This document shows, one piece after another, positions 17,645 to 24,804 of a DNA stretch of 44,006 bases (the first letter of the stretch is position 1; every line of letters begins with the position of its first letter). Both the position numbers and the translations under genes were made by a program. The DNA is taken from NCBI GenBank assembly GCA_039810885.1, contig JBDHXV010000025.1:1-44006 (forward strand). Direction: 5' to 3'. The notes under the pieces are model-generated. The model searched no databases. It worked only from the letters and a program-made list of their open reading frames with translations, and was not told where the DNA came from. The stretch is from BJGO01 sp039810885 (GTDB lineage Bacteria > Bacteroidota > Bacteroidia > Chitinophagales > UBA10324).

Positions 17645-18934
17645 ATGAGCCTCATTACAGACATCATTGCCCGTCAAATTCTGGATTCACGCGGCAATCC
17701 AACTATAGAAGCAGAAGTATATACCTCTAATGGCATCGTAGGCCGTGCGGCAGTACCCTCGGGAGCAAGCACAGGAAAGCACGAGGCTGTTGAATTACGC
17801 GATGGCGATAAAAGTTATTACCTTGGTAAAAGCGTATTAAAAGCTGTTGCTAATGTAAATAACCTCATCGCACCGGAGTTAGTAGGGTTCAGCGTATTCG
17901 ACCAGCACGATGTGGATTATACGATGATGGATTTAGACGGCACTGAGAATAAATCAAATCTCGGAGCTAATGCAATTCTTGCTGTTTCCTTAGCCAATGC
18001 TAAAGCTGCAGCTTTGGAATCCGGCCTACCACTCTATAAGTATATTGGTGGTGTAAATGCCCGTACACTACCCATTCCATTAATGAATATCTTAAACGGC
18101 GGTGCTCACGCCGATAACAAAATCGATTTTCAGGAATTTATGATTATGCCTATCGGCGCCGACACGTTCAGTGAAGCATTGCACATGGGGGTCAGTACAT
18201 TTCATCATCTGAAAAACGTTTTAAAGAAAAAAGGCTACAGCACCAATGTCGGTGATGAAGGTGGTTTTGCCCCCGATATTCAATCTAATGAAGAAGCCAT
18301 CGAAACAGTTCTAAAAGCAATTGAAGCCGCAGGATTCAAGCCGGGTAAAGATATTTTTATTGCAATGGATGCGGCTGTTTCTGAATTATATGATGAAAAG
18401 ACGAGGAAATATATTTTCAAGAAGTCAGACGGTCGCAAGATGAATAGTGAACAGATGATTAACTATTGGGAAAAATGGTGCAAGACCTATCCTATCGTTT
18501 CCATTGAAGACGGATTAGCTGAAGATGATTGGAAAGGCTGGCAGATGCTCACTCAGGCACTCGGCCATAAGATTCAATTGGTGGGCGATGATTTATTCGT
18601 TACCAATGTAGATCGCTTGCAACAAGGAATTGACGAAAAAGCCGGTAACTCTATCCTTATAAAAGTCAATCAAATTGGCACACTAACTGAAACAATTGAA
18701 GCGGTACAGTTAGCTACTCGCAATGGTTATACAAGTATTATGAGCCATCGAAGTGGAGAAACAGAAGATACAACCATCGCAGACTTGGCTGTTGCCCTGG
18801 GATGTGGACAAATAAAAACCGGCTCAGCATCTCGCTCCGACCGCATTGCCAAATACAATCAATTACTACGTATCGAAGAAGATTTGGAAGGCGCTGCAAC
18901 GTACCCGGGATTTTCTTTTAAGTACACGCCTTAA
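17645..18934 (+). CDS. eno: Enolase
   Basis: 429 residues, normal length. It interconverts 2-phosphoglycerate and phosphoenolpyruvate. Motifs: A-R-Q-I-L-D-S-R-G-N-P-T near the N-terminus, G-A-N-A-I-L-A-V-S, V-G-D-E-G-G-F-A-P with catalytic Glu205, S-I-E-D-G-L-A-E-D-D-W, I-K-V-N-Q-I-G-T with catalytic Lys340, and M-S-H-R-S-G-E-T-E-D. The ATG at 17645 (M-S-L-I-T-D) is chosen because family homology begins there; the frame extends 14 codons upstream into carA but without similarity. It lies 10 bp after carA and about 100 bp before the FtsB/DivIC-like gene. Enolase next to a septum-formation gene is a widespread bacterial arrangement. Confidence 0.98.
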   Translation: MSLITDIIARQILDSRGNPTIEAEVYTSNGIVGRAAVPSGASTGKHEAVELRDGDKSYYLGKSVLKAVANVNNLIAPELVGFSVFDQHDVDYTMMDLDGTENKSNLGANAILAVSLANAKAAALESGLPLYKYIGGVNARTLPIPLMNILNGGAHADNKIDFQEFMIMPIGADTFSEALHMGVSTFHHLKNVLKKKGYSTNVGDEGGFAPDIQSNEEAIETVLKAIEAAGFKPGKDIFIAMDAAVSELYDEKTRKYIFKKSDGRKMNSEQMINYWEKWCKTYPIVSIEDGLAEDDWKGWQMLTQALGHKIQLVGDDLFVTNVDRLQQGIDEKAGNSILIKVNQIGTLTETIEAVQLATRNGYTSIMSHRSGETEDTTIADLAVALGCGQIKTGSASRSDRIAKYNQLLRIEEDLEGAATYPGFSFKYTP

Positions 18935-18966
18935 AAACACAATAAGCGAATTATTTATTATACAAT

Positions 18967-18997
18967 GCATACATCACCGTGGATTGCATGTGTATGC
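18967..18997 (+). other. Imperfectly placed hairpin in the eno-divIC gap
   Basis: GCATACA and TGTATGC form a perfect 7-bp stem around a 17-nt loop in the 102-bp gap between enolase and the FtsB/DivIC-like gene. No T-tract follows, so it does not look like an intrinsic terminator. It could be an mRNA processing or stability element, or chance. Confidence 0.25.
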
Positions 18998-19036
18998 GCC
19001 AACGATAGGAATAGGTAACATTGTATATATATTTCT

Positions 19037-19369
19037 ATGCCTAAAAAACAAAAGTTTCGAAGAGTAATTCAATTCCTTCAAAAGAGATCTATTCCGGATT
19101 TCGTCCGCAATAGATATTTTTTAAGTGTTTTCGTTTTCTTTATTTGGATAACTTTCTTCGATAGTAACAATTTGATTTCACAAGTTCAATTACGTTATCA
19201 AATATGGGAACTCAATCAAAAAATAGAGTACTATAGCGGAGAAATTGCAAATATTAGAATACAACGCGATGATTTACTTCAGAATACGGCATCACTTGAG
19301 AAATATGCCCGAGAGAACTATAAGATGAAGCGCGATAATGAAGATTTGTATATTATAGTAAACCGCTAA
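19037..19369 (+). CDS. FtsB/DivIC-like septum formation protein
   Basis: 110 residues. A basic cytoplasmic N-terminus (P-K-K-Q-K-F-R-R) precedes one transmembrane segment at about residues 28-45. A short periplasmic coiled coil follows (residues ~50-80, L-R-Y-Q-I-W-E-L-N-Q-K-I-E-Y-Y). The end is the family-typical L-E-K-Y-A-R-E-N-Y-K-M-K-R-D-N-E-D-L-Y. Known role: FtsB/DivIC links FtsL and FtsQ/DivIB in the divisome and helps activate septal peptidoglycan synthesis. The position after enolase supports the call. Its 3' end overlaps the convergent kdsB gene by 17 bp. Confidence 0.88.
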   Translation: MPKKQKFRRVIQFLQKRSIPDFVRNRYFLSVFVFFIWITFFDSNNLISQVQLRYQIWELNQKIEYYSGEIANIRIQRDDLLQNTASLEKYARENYKMKRDNEDLYIIVNR

Positions 19370-20087
19370 GGTTTATTTGCTGCAAGTCTTCCGGTGTATC
19401 AATAGAGCGAGATTCATAATGTGTAATACTGCATTGAATGGTATAACCGTTCTCTATCCAACGCAACTGTTCTAACGACTCTGCTAACTCTAATTTAGAT
19501 TGAGGCAATTGAGTTACAGCGAGTATAGTTTCTTTTTGATATCCATAAATACCAATATGCTTATAGAAAGTATGATGATTTAACCATTCCCGCTCAGGCT
19601 TATTTATAAAAAACGGAATGGCTTGGCGACTAAAGTAGAGTGCTTGATGTTTATGATTAAGGATAACTTTAGGTTTGTTTGGATTAAACAACTCCTCCTT
19701 AGCATGAATTTGTTTGACCAAGGTTGCAATCGATGCGCCTTTCATCAATAAGTCTGCGACTTCATCAATTTGTTCAGGATTAATAAAAGGTTCATCGCCT
19801 TGTATATTAATGCAAGCATCTGAGTTTGAAAGGCTCATTACTTCTGCGCATCGGTCGGTGCCGCTTTGATGATTCGGATTGGTGAGAACGTATGGGATTT
19901 GCAGAGAAAGTAAATGTGAGGCAATGCGATCGTCATCTGTGGCTACAAGAATTTCATTAAGCCATTTTGATTTCAATGCTTGTTCATACACGCGATGAAT
20001 CATACTCTTGCCATTGACGTCCACCAAAGGCTTTCCCGGAAAACGGGTAGAAGCATATCGTGCGGGTATTATTCCTGTAATCTTCAT
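19353..20087 (-). CDS. kdsB: 3-deoxy-manno-octulosonate cytidylyltransferase (CMP-Kdo synthetase)
   Basis: 244 residues, normal length. It activates Kdo with CTP to CMP-Kdo for lipopolysaccharide inner-core synthesis in the cytoplasm. The nucleotide-binding N-terminus I-I-P-A-R-Y-A-S-T-R-F-P-G-K-P-L spans residues 6-21. A-T-D-D-D-R-I near 49-55, S-G-T-D-R-C near 75-80 and I-N-I-Q-G-D-E-P-F-I at 93-102 are all family signatures. It implies an outer membrane with Kdo-containing LPS. The nfeD-like gene ends 1 bp upstream, so the two are probably co-transcribed. Confidence 0.96.
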   Translation of the reverse strand: MKITGIIPARYASTRFPGKPLVDVNGKSMIHRVYEQALKSKWLNEILVATDDDRIASHLLSLQIPYVLTNPNHQSGTDRCAEVMSLSNSDACINIQGDEPFINPEQIDEVADLLMKGASIATLVKQIHAKEELFNPNKPKVILNHKHQALYFSRQAIPFFINKPEREWLNHHTFYKHIGIYGYQKETILAVTQLPQSKLELAESLEQLRWIENGYTIQCSITHYESRSIDTPEDLQQINLSGLL

Positions 20088-20088
20088 A

Positions 20089-21447
20089 CTATATCTTTCT
20101 CACAACTAAATAATTTCCTCGCACTTGAATCACTTTTACAAGCTTCCCTTCCTCTACAAAGGCCCCATCTGCCACGGCTTCATATTGTTCTTCGCTAATC
20201 GCTACCATTCCTGATGGTTTTAATACTGTCGTTGCCACGGCTACTGAGCCAATCAAACTTCTTAAATCATGCAGGTTCTCTAAATAGGCGGTTTGATTTT
20301 CAAGTGTGTCATTCAACACGGCTTTGCTGAAATAGCGACTTCTTAAGATTTGGCCTCCGAATAAAATTGCAGCTACCACCACGATAGATAAAATCAGCAG
20401 TACACGCAATAAAGCATATACGACATCACCCGGTGCAGTAAAGCTAAAATCAAACATGTGATTATTGATTAGGCTCAGAGACAAGCCCATCACCACCATA
20501 ACGATACCTGTAATTCCGGTAATGCCAAACCCCGGTATCACAAAAATTTCGAGTGCAATCAACATCACACCGATAATAAAGACTAACACTTCCCAGTTAG
20601 CAGCAAGTCCCTCAAGATAAAGCGGCGCAAAGTACAGGACAGCCCCTGCTATACTGATAATTAAAGGAAATGCCGCACCCGGAGTTTGCATTTCAAAATA
20701 TAAGCCACCTAAAATCAGCAGTAATAAAATACTGTTCACGACCGGGTTTAATAAAAATGAAATGAATCGATCTAAAATGCTGGTTTGATGAAAGATGAAT
20801 TCATAATTTGTAATGCCCGCCTTTTGCATCACCTCCTCTATAGTGTTCGCAACAGCATTACAATACTTATATCGGATAGCTTCTTGAGTTGTAAGTGTAA
20901 TGATTTTACCTGAGTCAGCTATTTCTTTTAAATAGGCATTGGGCGATACCATACCTTCAGCAATCTTTGGATCTCGATGTCGCTGTTCGGCCGTAGCACG
21001 CATCATGCCGCGCATGTAGGATTGATATTTATCCGGCATCACTTCTCCATTTTGGTTTACTACCGATGCTGCCCCGATTGTTGACCCTGATTTCATATAA
21101 ATACTATCACATGCAATGGATATTAAAGCGCCGGCAGATGCGGCATTTTGTTCAATAAAGGCTAATACAGGAATTTTACTGTTCAGAATTATGGTGCGTA
21201 TAGAATCGGCAGCATCTAATTGCCCGCCGAAAGTGTTTAACTGAAGTAAAATATAATTTGCCTTTTGCTTTTTCGCTTCTTCGAACGCTTTAGAAACTAA
21301 ACGGGCAGCGGCAGGAGCAATTTCTTGGTGCAAACTGAAAACATAAACCCGCTTTACCAAATTCTCCTGTGCTAAAGAATAATTTGGCATGATGTTTACT
21401 AATATGTACAACATCAAAGCACACTTGGTGATTAGTTTATGATTCAT
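20089..21447 (-). CDS. NfeD-type membrane-bound ClpP-class serine protease
   Basis: 452 residues. A signal peptide or anchor at residues 1-27 (Y-S-L-A-Q end) is followed by a ClpP/SppA-like domain with N-A-A-S-A-G-A-L-I, where Ser104 is the likely nucleophile, and M-P-D-K-Y-Q-S-Y-M-R, where Lys140 is the likely general base; this is the Ser-Lys dyad of 1510-N/NfeD proteases. Four or five hydrophobic helices follow at about 225-365, including G-F-G-I-T-G-I-T-G-I. A C-terminal NfeD (OB-fold) domain of ~60 residues ends E-E-G-K-L-V-K-V-I-Q-V-R-G-N-Y-L-V-V-R-K-I. Family role: membrane-protein quality control with a stomatin/prohibitin partner. No stomatin gene is next to it; kdsB follows directly. 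Confidence 0.92.
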   Translation of the reverse strand: MNHKLITKCALMLYILVNIMPNYSLAQENLVKRVYVFSLHQEIAPAAARLVSKAFEEAKKQKANYILLQLNTFGGQLDAADSIRTIILNSKIPVLAFIEQNAASAGALISIACDSIYMKSGSTIGAASVVNQNGEVMPDKYQSYMRGMMRATAEQRHRDPKIAEGMVSPNAYLKEIADSGKIITLTTQEAIRYKYCNAVANTIEEVMQKAGITNYEFIFHQTSILDRFISFLLNPVVNSILLLLILGGLYFEMQTPGAAFPLIISIAGAVLYFAPLYLEGLAANWEVLVFIIGVMLIALEIFVIPGFGITGITGIVMVVMGLSLSLINNHMFDFSFTAPGDVVYALLRVLLILSIVVVAAILFGGQILRSRYFSKAVLNDTLENQTAYLENLHDLRSLIGSVAVATTVLKPSGMVAISEEQYEAVADGAFVEEGKLVKVIQVRGNYLVVRKI

Positions 21448-21507
21448 CGTTTAAAGGTACATCTAAGTACAAATATTTTTATAGACGTGAAATCGAAGCC
21501 ATTTAAT

Positions 21508-22656
21508 ATGTATAAATTTTTAACAGCAACACTCCTACCCGTGTTATTATTGTTAACCATCAATAGAACCATTGCACAATCGGGTACTTACTCATTAAAA
21601 GATGTTCAGGAGTATGAGATACTGAAAGTAGAAAAGGGCCAAACATTATATGGTATTGCTAAGTCCTATCAAACGTCGGTTGCAAAATTACTCGAACTCA
21701 ATCCCACATTGGTAGATAACAATTTAAAAGCCGGCTCAACGATTAAAATACCTAAAGTCCAACTCAAAACGGTTGACAACGAACATAAGAAAGATATGAA
21801 GGGAGAAGAGTCGCAATATAATGGCATTGGGCCTAAGCCTTTTTTAGTTCCTATAAACTATCGAGTTGGAAAAGATGAAACCTTATACAGCATAGCCAAG
21901 AAAACCGGAAACGATGTAGCAATTCTTAAACTTTGGAACGATTTAACATCAGACTTAATAAAGCCAGGGCAAGACTTAGTAGTTGGATACGGTGATGGAA
22001 CTTTTACCCGCATACCCAATCCGGAAGGTGATAAAGTCGTTGAAGTAACAACTTCTACAGAGAATGTCTCCTCTACCGATGTTAAGCAAAAAAATACCAC
22101 TATAAAAAAGAAAGGCGAAAACACAAAGAATATCAATACCGTTAATACTAAGGTGCCTGAGACGAAAACAGAAGAAAAGCCCACTACATCTAATTCAACA
22201 ACGACTTCAACACCTAACACCGTATCAACGACGACAATAAATGCACCTGTTATCAATTCACCAAAAACAATACCTACTCAAAAAGAGGAAGAAACTACTG
22301 AGACTACTAAAATTACTACCAGCATCTACGACACAAATAAAAGACCGGATGCTAAAATGGTTTACCTTACCGAGAAAGGCTTGTGCACATACACCAAAGG
22401 TAATAGTGGCGGAAATTTCTATGCTCTACACCCTACTGCACCTATAGGCGGTACAATTAATGTACGCAATATGATGAACAATAAAAGTGTTCAGGTTAAA
22501 GTGATAGGGCGCCTACCCAATACACCTGAAAATGAAAATATCCTTATCAAACTTTCAGGATCTGCAGCTCAGGAATTGAATGCGGTTGATGACCGCTTTC
22601 TGGTTCAATTGAGTTACATGGACTATGAACCAGAAAAAACTAAAGACAAAAAATAA
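21508..22656 (+). CDS. LysM-repeat protein with RlpA-like C-terminal domain
   Basis: 382 residues from the ATG at 21508, chosen because a signal peptide (MYKFLTATLLPVLLLL...T-I-A-Q) starts there; the longer frame starts 69 nt upstream without such a signal. Two LysM domains bind peptidoglycan: residues ~37-83 (Y-E-I-L-K-V-E-K-G-Q-T-L-Y-G-I-A-K) and ~117-161 (Y-R-V-G-K-D-E-T-L-Y-S-I-A-K-K). A low-complexity Thr/Lys-rich linker spans ~170-285. The C-terminal ~90 residues (G-G-N-F-Y-A-L-H-P-T-A-P-I-G-G, then R-N-M-M-N-N-K-S-V-Q-V-K-V-I-G-R-L-P) resemble the double-psi β-barrel of RlpA-like proteins. Likely a periplasmic or envelope wall-binding protein. Whether the barrel is catalytic is uncertain; I do not identify an active-site residue. 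Confidence 0.85.
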   Translation: MYKFLTATLLPVLLLLTINRTIAQSGTYSLKDVQEYEILKVEKGQTLYGIAKSYQTSVAKLLELNPTLVDNNLKAGSTIKIPKVQLKTVDNEHKKDMKGEESQYNGIGPKPFLVPINYRVGKDETLYSIAKKTGNDVAILKLWNDLTSDLIKPGQDLVVGYGDGTFTRIPNPEGDKVVEVTTSTENVSSTDVKQKNTTIKKKGENTKNINTVNTKVPETKTEEKPTTSNSTTTSTPNTVSTTTINAPVINSPKTIPTQKEEETTETTKITTSIYDTNKRPDAKMVYLTEKGLCTYTKGNSGGNFYALHPTAPIGGTINVRNMMNNKSVQVKVIGRLPNTPENENILIKLSGSAAQELNAVDDRFLVQLSYMDYEPEKTKDKK

Positions 22657-22683
22657 ACCGTGGTTAAAGGTTGGTTTAGGTTC

Positions 22684-22705
22684 GCCTGCTGTTTCTACAG
22701 CGGGC
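22684..22705 (+). terminator. Intrinsic terminator after the LysM gene
   Basis: GCCTGCTGT and ACAGCGGGC form a 9-bp stem (one G-T pair) with a TTCT tetraloop, followed by TTTACCTTTTTG. It lies 27 bp after the LysM stop. It ends the upstream transcript, and its T-rich tail runs into the promoter-like box of the next gene. Confidence 0.65.
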
Positions 22706-22717
22706 TTTACCTTTTTG

Positions 22718-22725
22718 TACTTTTG
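22718..22725 (+). promoter_or_regulatory. -7 promoter element for the PH-domain gene
   Basis: TACTTTTG matches the TAnnTTTG consensus exactly and ends only 5 nt before the ATG at 22731. If used, the mRNA would be leaderless or nearly so. The terminator just upstream makes an own promoter for this gene necessary. Confidence 0.4.
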
Positions 22726-22730
22726 GTAAT

Positions 22731-23258
22731 ATGAAATCTTTTTCTGCATCATACGGAACAAGAGTAAGGATAATAACCTTATCGGTCATACTATTTATGA
22801 TAGCAACTGCATTCACCCTATGTTATCATGATTTTAAGGAGTTTCGTGCTTTAAGCAGTCGAAGTTATTTATTACTCCTGTTATGTACAGCTATACTTCT
22901 AATACCTTATTTGTATAGCGTAAAATATTATGAAATCAATCTTGGGGAATCACTCATAATACAAAAGATAATCGGTAAAATGGAGCTTCCTATTCAACAC
23001 ATCAACAGCATAGACGTTGTGCGCCCTAGCAAATTATTCTTAAGCATACGGCTTTTTGGCAGTGGCGGTCTGTATGGCTACTTCGGCATTTATCACAACC
23101 ACACTTTTGGTCGAATGCGATGGTATGCCACACAGCGCAAAAATTGTGTGGTGGTGCAAATGGATAACAATAGAAAATATCTCGTAACCCCTGATAACAT
23201 GTCCACCTTTCTTGAAGCATTACCCCAAGAGCTAATACATATTGACATCAAGAATTAA
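22731..23258 (+). CDS. Membrane protein with bacterial PH domain
   Basis: 175 residues. Two hydrophobic segments at about 14-32 and 44-62 form a membrane hairpin. A cytoplasmic β-rich domain follows with Y-Y-E-I-N-L-G-E-S-L-I-I, I-R-L-F-G-S-G-G-L-Y-G-Y-F-G, R-M-R-W-Y-A-T-Q-R-K-N and Y-L-V-T-P-D-N. These match bacterial PH-domain proteins of the PF10882-like type, which have no established biochemical role. It is preceded by a terminator and is probably monocistronic. The start places a basic stretch (R-V-R) before the first helix. Confidence 0.75.
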   Translation: MKSFSASYGTRVRIITLSVILFMIATAFTLCYHDFKEFRALSSRSYLLLLLCTAILLIPYLYSVKYYEINLGESLIIQKIIGKMELPIQHINSIDVVRPSKLFLSIRLFGSGGLYGYFGIYHNHTFGRMRWYATQRKNCVVVQMDNNRKYLVTPDNMSTFLEALPQELIHIDIKN

Positions 23259-23267
23259 ATCATAGAT

Positions 23268-23297
23268 GTAAAAAAGAAATAGTTCTTTCTTATTTAC
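23268..23297. terminator. Weak AT-rich hairpin between convergent genes
   Basis: AAAGAA and TTCTTT form a 6-bp stem with a 4-nt loop, flanked by GTAAA and TTTAC which can extend it with a short internal loop. It lies in the 35-bp gap between the convergent PH-domain and lipoprotein genes and could end both transcripts. The stem has little GC, so the call is weak. Confidence 0.35.
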
Positions 23298-23569
23298 TTC
23301 TTCTTCTTCTCGTCTTTTTCTAGTTTTTTCTCGTCAGATTTTAACTCCTTTTTGGCGGCAATTTCTTCATCGTTAGAGCCTACAACTGTTTTAATGGTGG
23401 AAGAATCATTACTAATAACTTCTTCATCTTGCTTCACCGTAGGGCTTTGAGTGTTTGATATAGTATCCTTTGGAGTGTTTGTTGGTGAATCGTTATTCGA
23501 GTTCTTGCAAGCAGTCAGTAATGCAAGACCGAAGCATACTATAGTCAAATACAAAGAGATTTTTTTCAT
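23294..23569 (-). CDS. Small lipoprotein with charged Lys/Glu tail
   Basis: 91 residues. The signal peptide with lipobox L-T-A-C places the lipidated Cys at residue 21 (MKKISLYLTIVCFGLALLTA|C). The mature part is a Ser/Thr/Asn/Asp-rich linker of ~45 residues, then a highly charged C-terminus, K-K-E-L-K-S-D-E-K-K-L-E-K-D-E-K-K-K-K, that may form a helix. No family is recognised. Low-complexity lipoproteins of this kind are common and their function is usually unknown. An exact -7 box lies 20 nt upstream of the ATG. Confidence 0.75.
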   Translation of the reverse strand: MKKISLYLTIVCFGLALLTACKNSNNDSPTNTPKDTISNTQSPTVKQDEEVISNDSSTIKTVVGSNDEEIAAKKELKSDEKKLEKDEKKKK

Positions 23570-23589
23570 AAAGGTTATTTTTTGTAATT

Positions 23590-23597
23590 CAAATGTA
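23590..23597 (-). promoter_or_regulatory. -7 promoter element for the small lipoprotein gene
   Basis: On the minus strand the sequence reads TACATTTG, an exact TAnnTTTG match, 20 nt upstream of the ATG at 23569. No convincing -33 TTTG is present. The region between this gene and the divergent kinase gene (23570-23719) is AT-rich and holds both promoters. Confidence 0.4.
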
Positions 23598-23686
23598 TAA
23601 TTAGCCTTTTGAAATTTCTATATGAATAGAATATTTTTTTTAGACAGACGACAAATAACTTTATCGGCACTTCTAAACAAGGAACA

Positions 23687-23694
23687 TATTTTTG
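23687..23694 (+). promoter_or_regulatory. -7 promoter element for the heptose-kinase-like gene
   Basis: TATTTTTG (within TATTTTTGCAAG) matches TAnnTTTG exactly and ends 25 nt before the ATG at 23720. A very similar string, TATTTTCGCAAG, precedes the glycosyltransferase gene at 39035. The -33 region is not convincing. Confidence 0.45.
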
Positions 23695-23719
23695 CAAGCA
23701 TATATATTCAAACCAAAAA

Positions 23720-24742
23720 ATGATTCATAGAAGCAGAGCACCCCTACGCTTGGGCCTTGCAGGCGGCGGAACCGATGTAAGCCCTTATTCCGACATATAT
23801 GGCGGCAGTATATTAAATGCCACCATAAGCATGTATGCCTATGCCTCCATCACACCACGCACCGATGGCAAGATACGCCTCATTGCTTATGACCGTGATG
23901 AACAATTTGAATTTGAGAGTGTGGAACAACTGCCGGTGAACGGACAACTCGACTTATCCAAAGGCGTGTATAACCGTATCGTTAAAGATTTCCATACCGG
24001 CCCACTCTCCTTCGATATCAGTACGTATGTAGATGCTCCTCCCGGCAGTGGTTTAGGCTCTTCATCCACTTTAGTAGTGGCCATATTGGGGGCATTTAAA
24101 GAGTGGCTTAAACTACCTCTTGGCGAGTATGACCTCGCACATCTTGCCTATGCGGTAGAGCGGCAAGATCTAAAATTCGAAGGCGGAAAACAAGACCAAT
24201 ACGCTGCCACCTTCGGTGGAGTTAACTTCATGGAGTTTTACGATAAGGAAAAAGTTATTGTCAATCCACTAAGAATAAAAGATAAATGGCTCTACGAATT
24301 AGAAAATAACCTCGTGCTCTATTTTACTGAAACAAGTCGTCTATCAAGCGCCATTATTAAAACACAAAGCGAAAATGTGAAAACAAAAAATATGAAGAGC
24401 ATAGAAGCAATGCACAGCTTGAAAGAGCAGGCATTGCGTATGAAGGAAGCGCTGCTTAAGGGTGATCTCCATCGTATTGGCGAAATACTACACTACGGAT
24501 GGCAGTATAAAAAGCAGATGGCCGACGGTATTTCAAACTCTGAGATAGATACTCTTTATGAAGCTGCTATGCATGCTGGAGCTACCGGAGGAAAAATTAG
24601 CGGTGCCGGCGGTGGAGGCTTTATGTTCTTTTACGCCCCCGATGATAAGAAATATCAACTCGTCAAAAAGCTTCAAACTTTTGGAGGTCGTGTTATGCGC
24701 TATCACTTCACTCAAGACGGCCTCGTTACCTGGACAATTTAA
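23720..24742 (+). CDS. GHMP kinase, D-glycero-D-manno-heptose 7-phosphate kinase-like
   Basis: 340 residues, normal length. N-terminal R-S-R-A-P-L-R-L-G-L-A-G-G-G-T-D-V-S-P-Y fits the sugar-kinase subgroup of the GHMP superfamily that includes HddA. The ATP loop P-P-G-S-G-L-G-S-S-S is at 107-116, and the C-terminal G-A-T-G-G-K-I-S-G-A-G-G-G-G-F motif is present. HddA phosphorylates heptose 7-phosphate at C1 on the way to GDP-heptose for S-layer glycans or capsule; related kinases act on fucose or other sugars, so the substrate is inferred. No other heptose-pathway gene (isomerase, phosphatase, guanylyltransferase) is in the window, so it appears unlinked. The surface-glycan region lies 11 kb away. 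Confidence 0.85.
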   Translation: MIHRSRAPLRLGLAGGGTDVSPYSDIYGGSILNATISMYAYASITPRTDGKIRLIAYDRDEQFEFESVEQLPVNGQLDLSKGVYNRIVKDFHTGPLSFDISTYVDAPPGSGLGSSSTLVVAILGAFKEWLKLPLGEYDLAHLAYAVERQDLKFEGGKQDQYAATFGGVNFMEFYDKEKVIVNPLRIKDKWLYELENNLVLYFTETSRLSSAIIKTQSENVKTKNMKSIEAMHSLKEQALRMKEALLKGDLHRIGEILHYGWQYKKQMADGISNSEIDTLYEAAMHAGATGGKISGAGGGGFMFFYAPDDKKYQLVKKLQTFGGRVMRYHFTQDGLVTWTI

Positions 24743-24804
24743 TTACTCATGCAAATACCTTCCTGAGTATTGTTGTTGTCGCAATAACTATATCTTTCTG
24801 AGGT

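Noticed and set aside
21858..22256. 132-codon minus-strand frame inside the LysM gene
   Set aside because: It is the complement of the Thr/Lys-rich linker, giving a Val/Phe-rich low-complexity product with no domain features.
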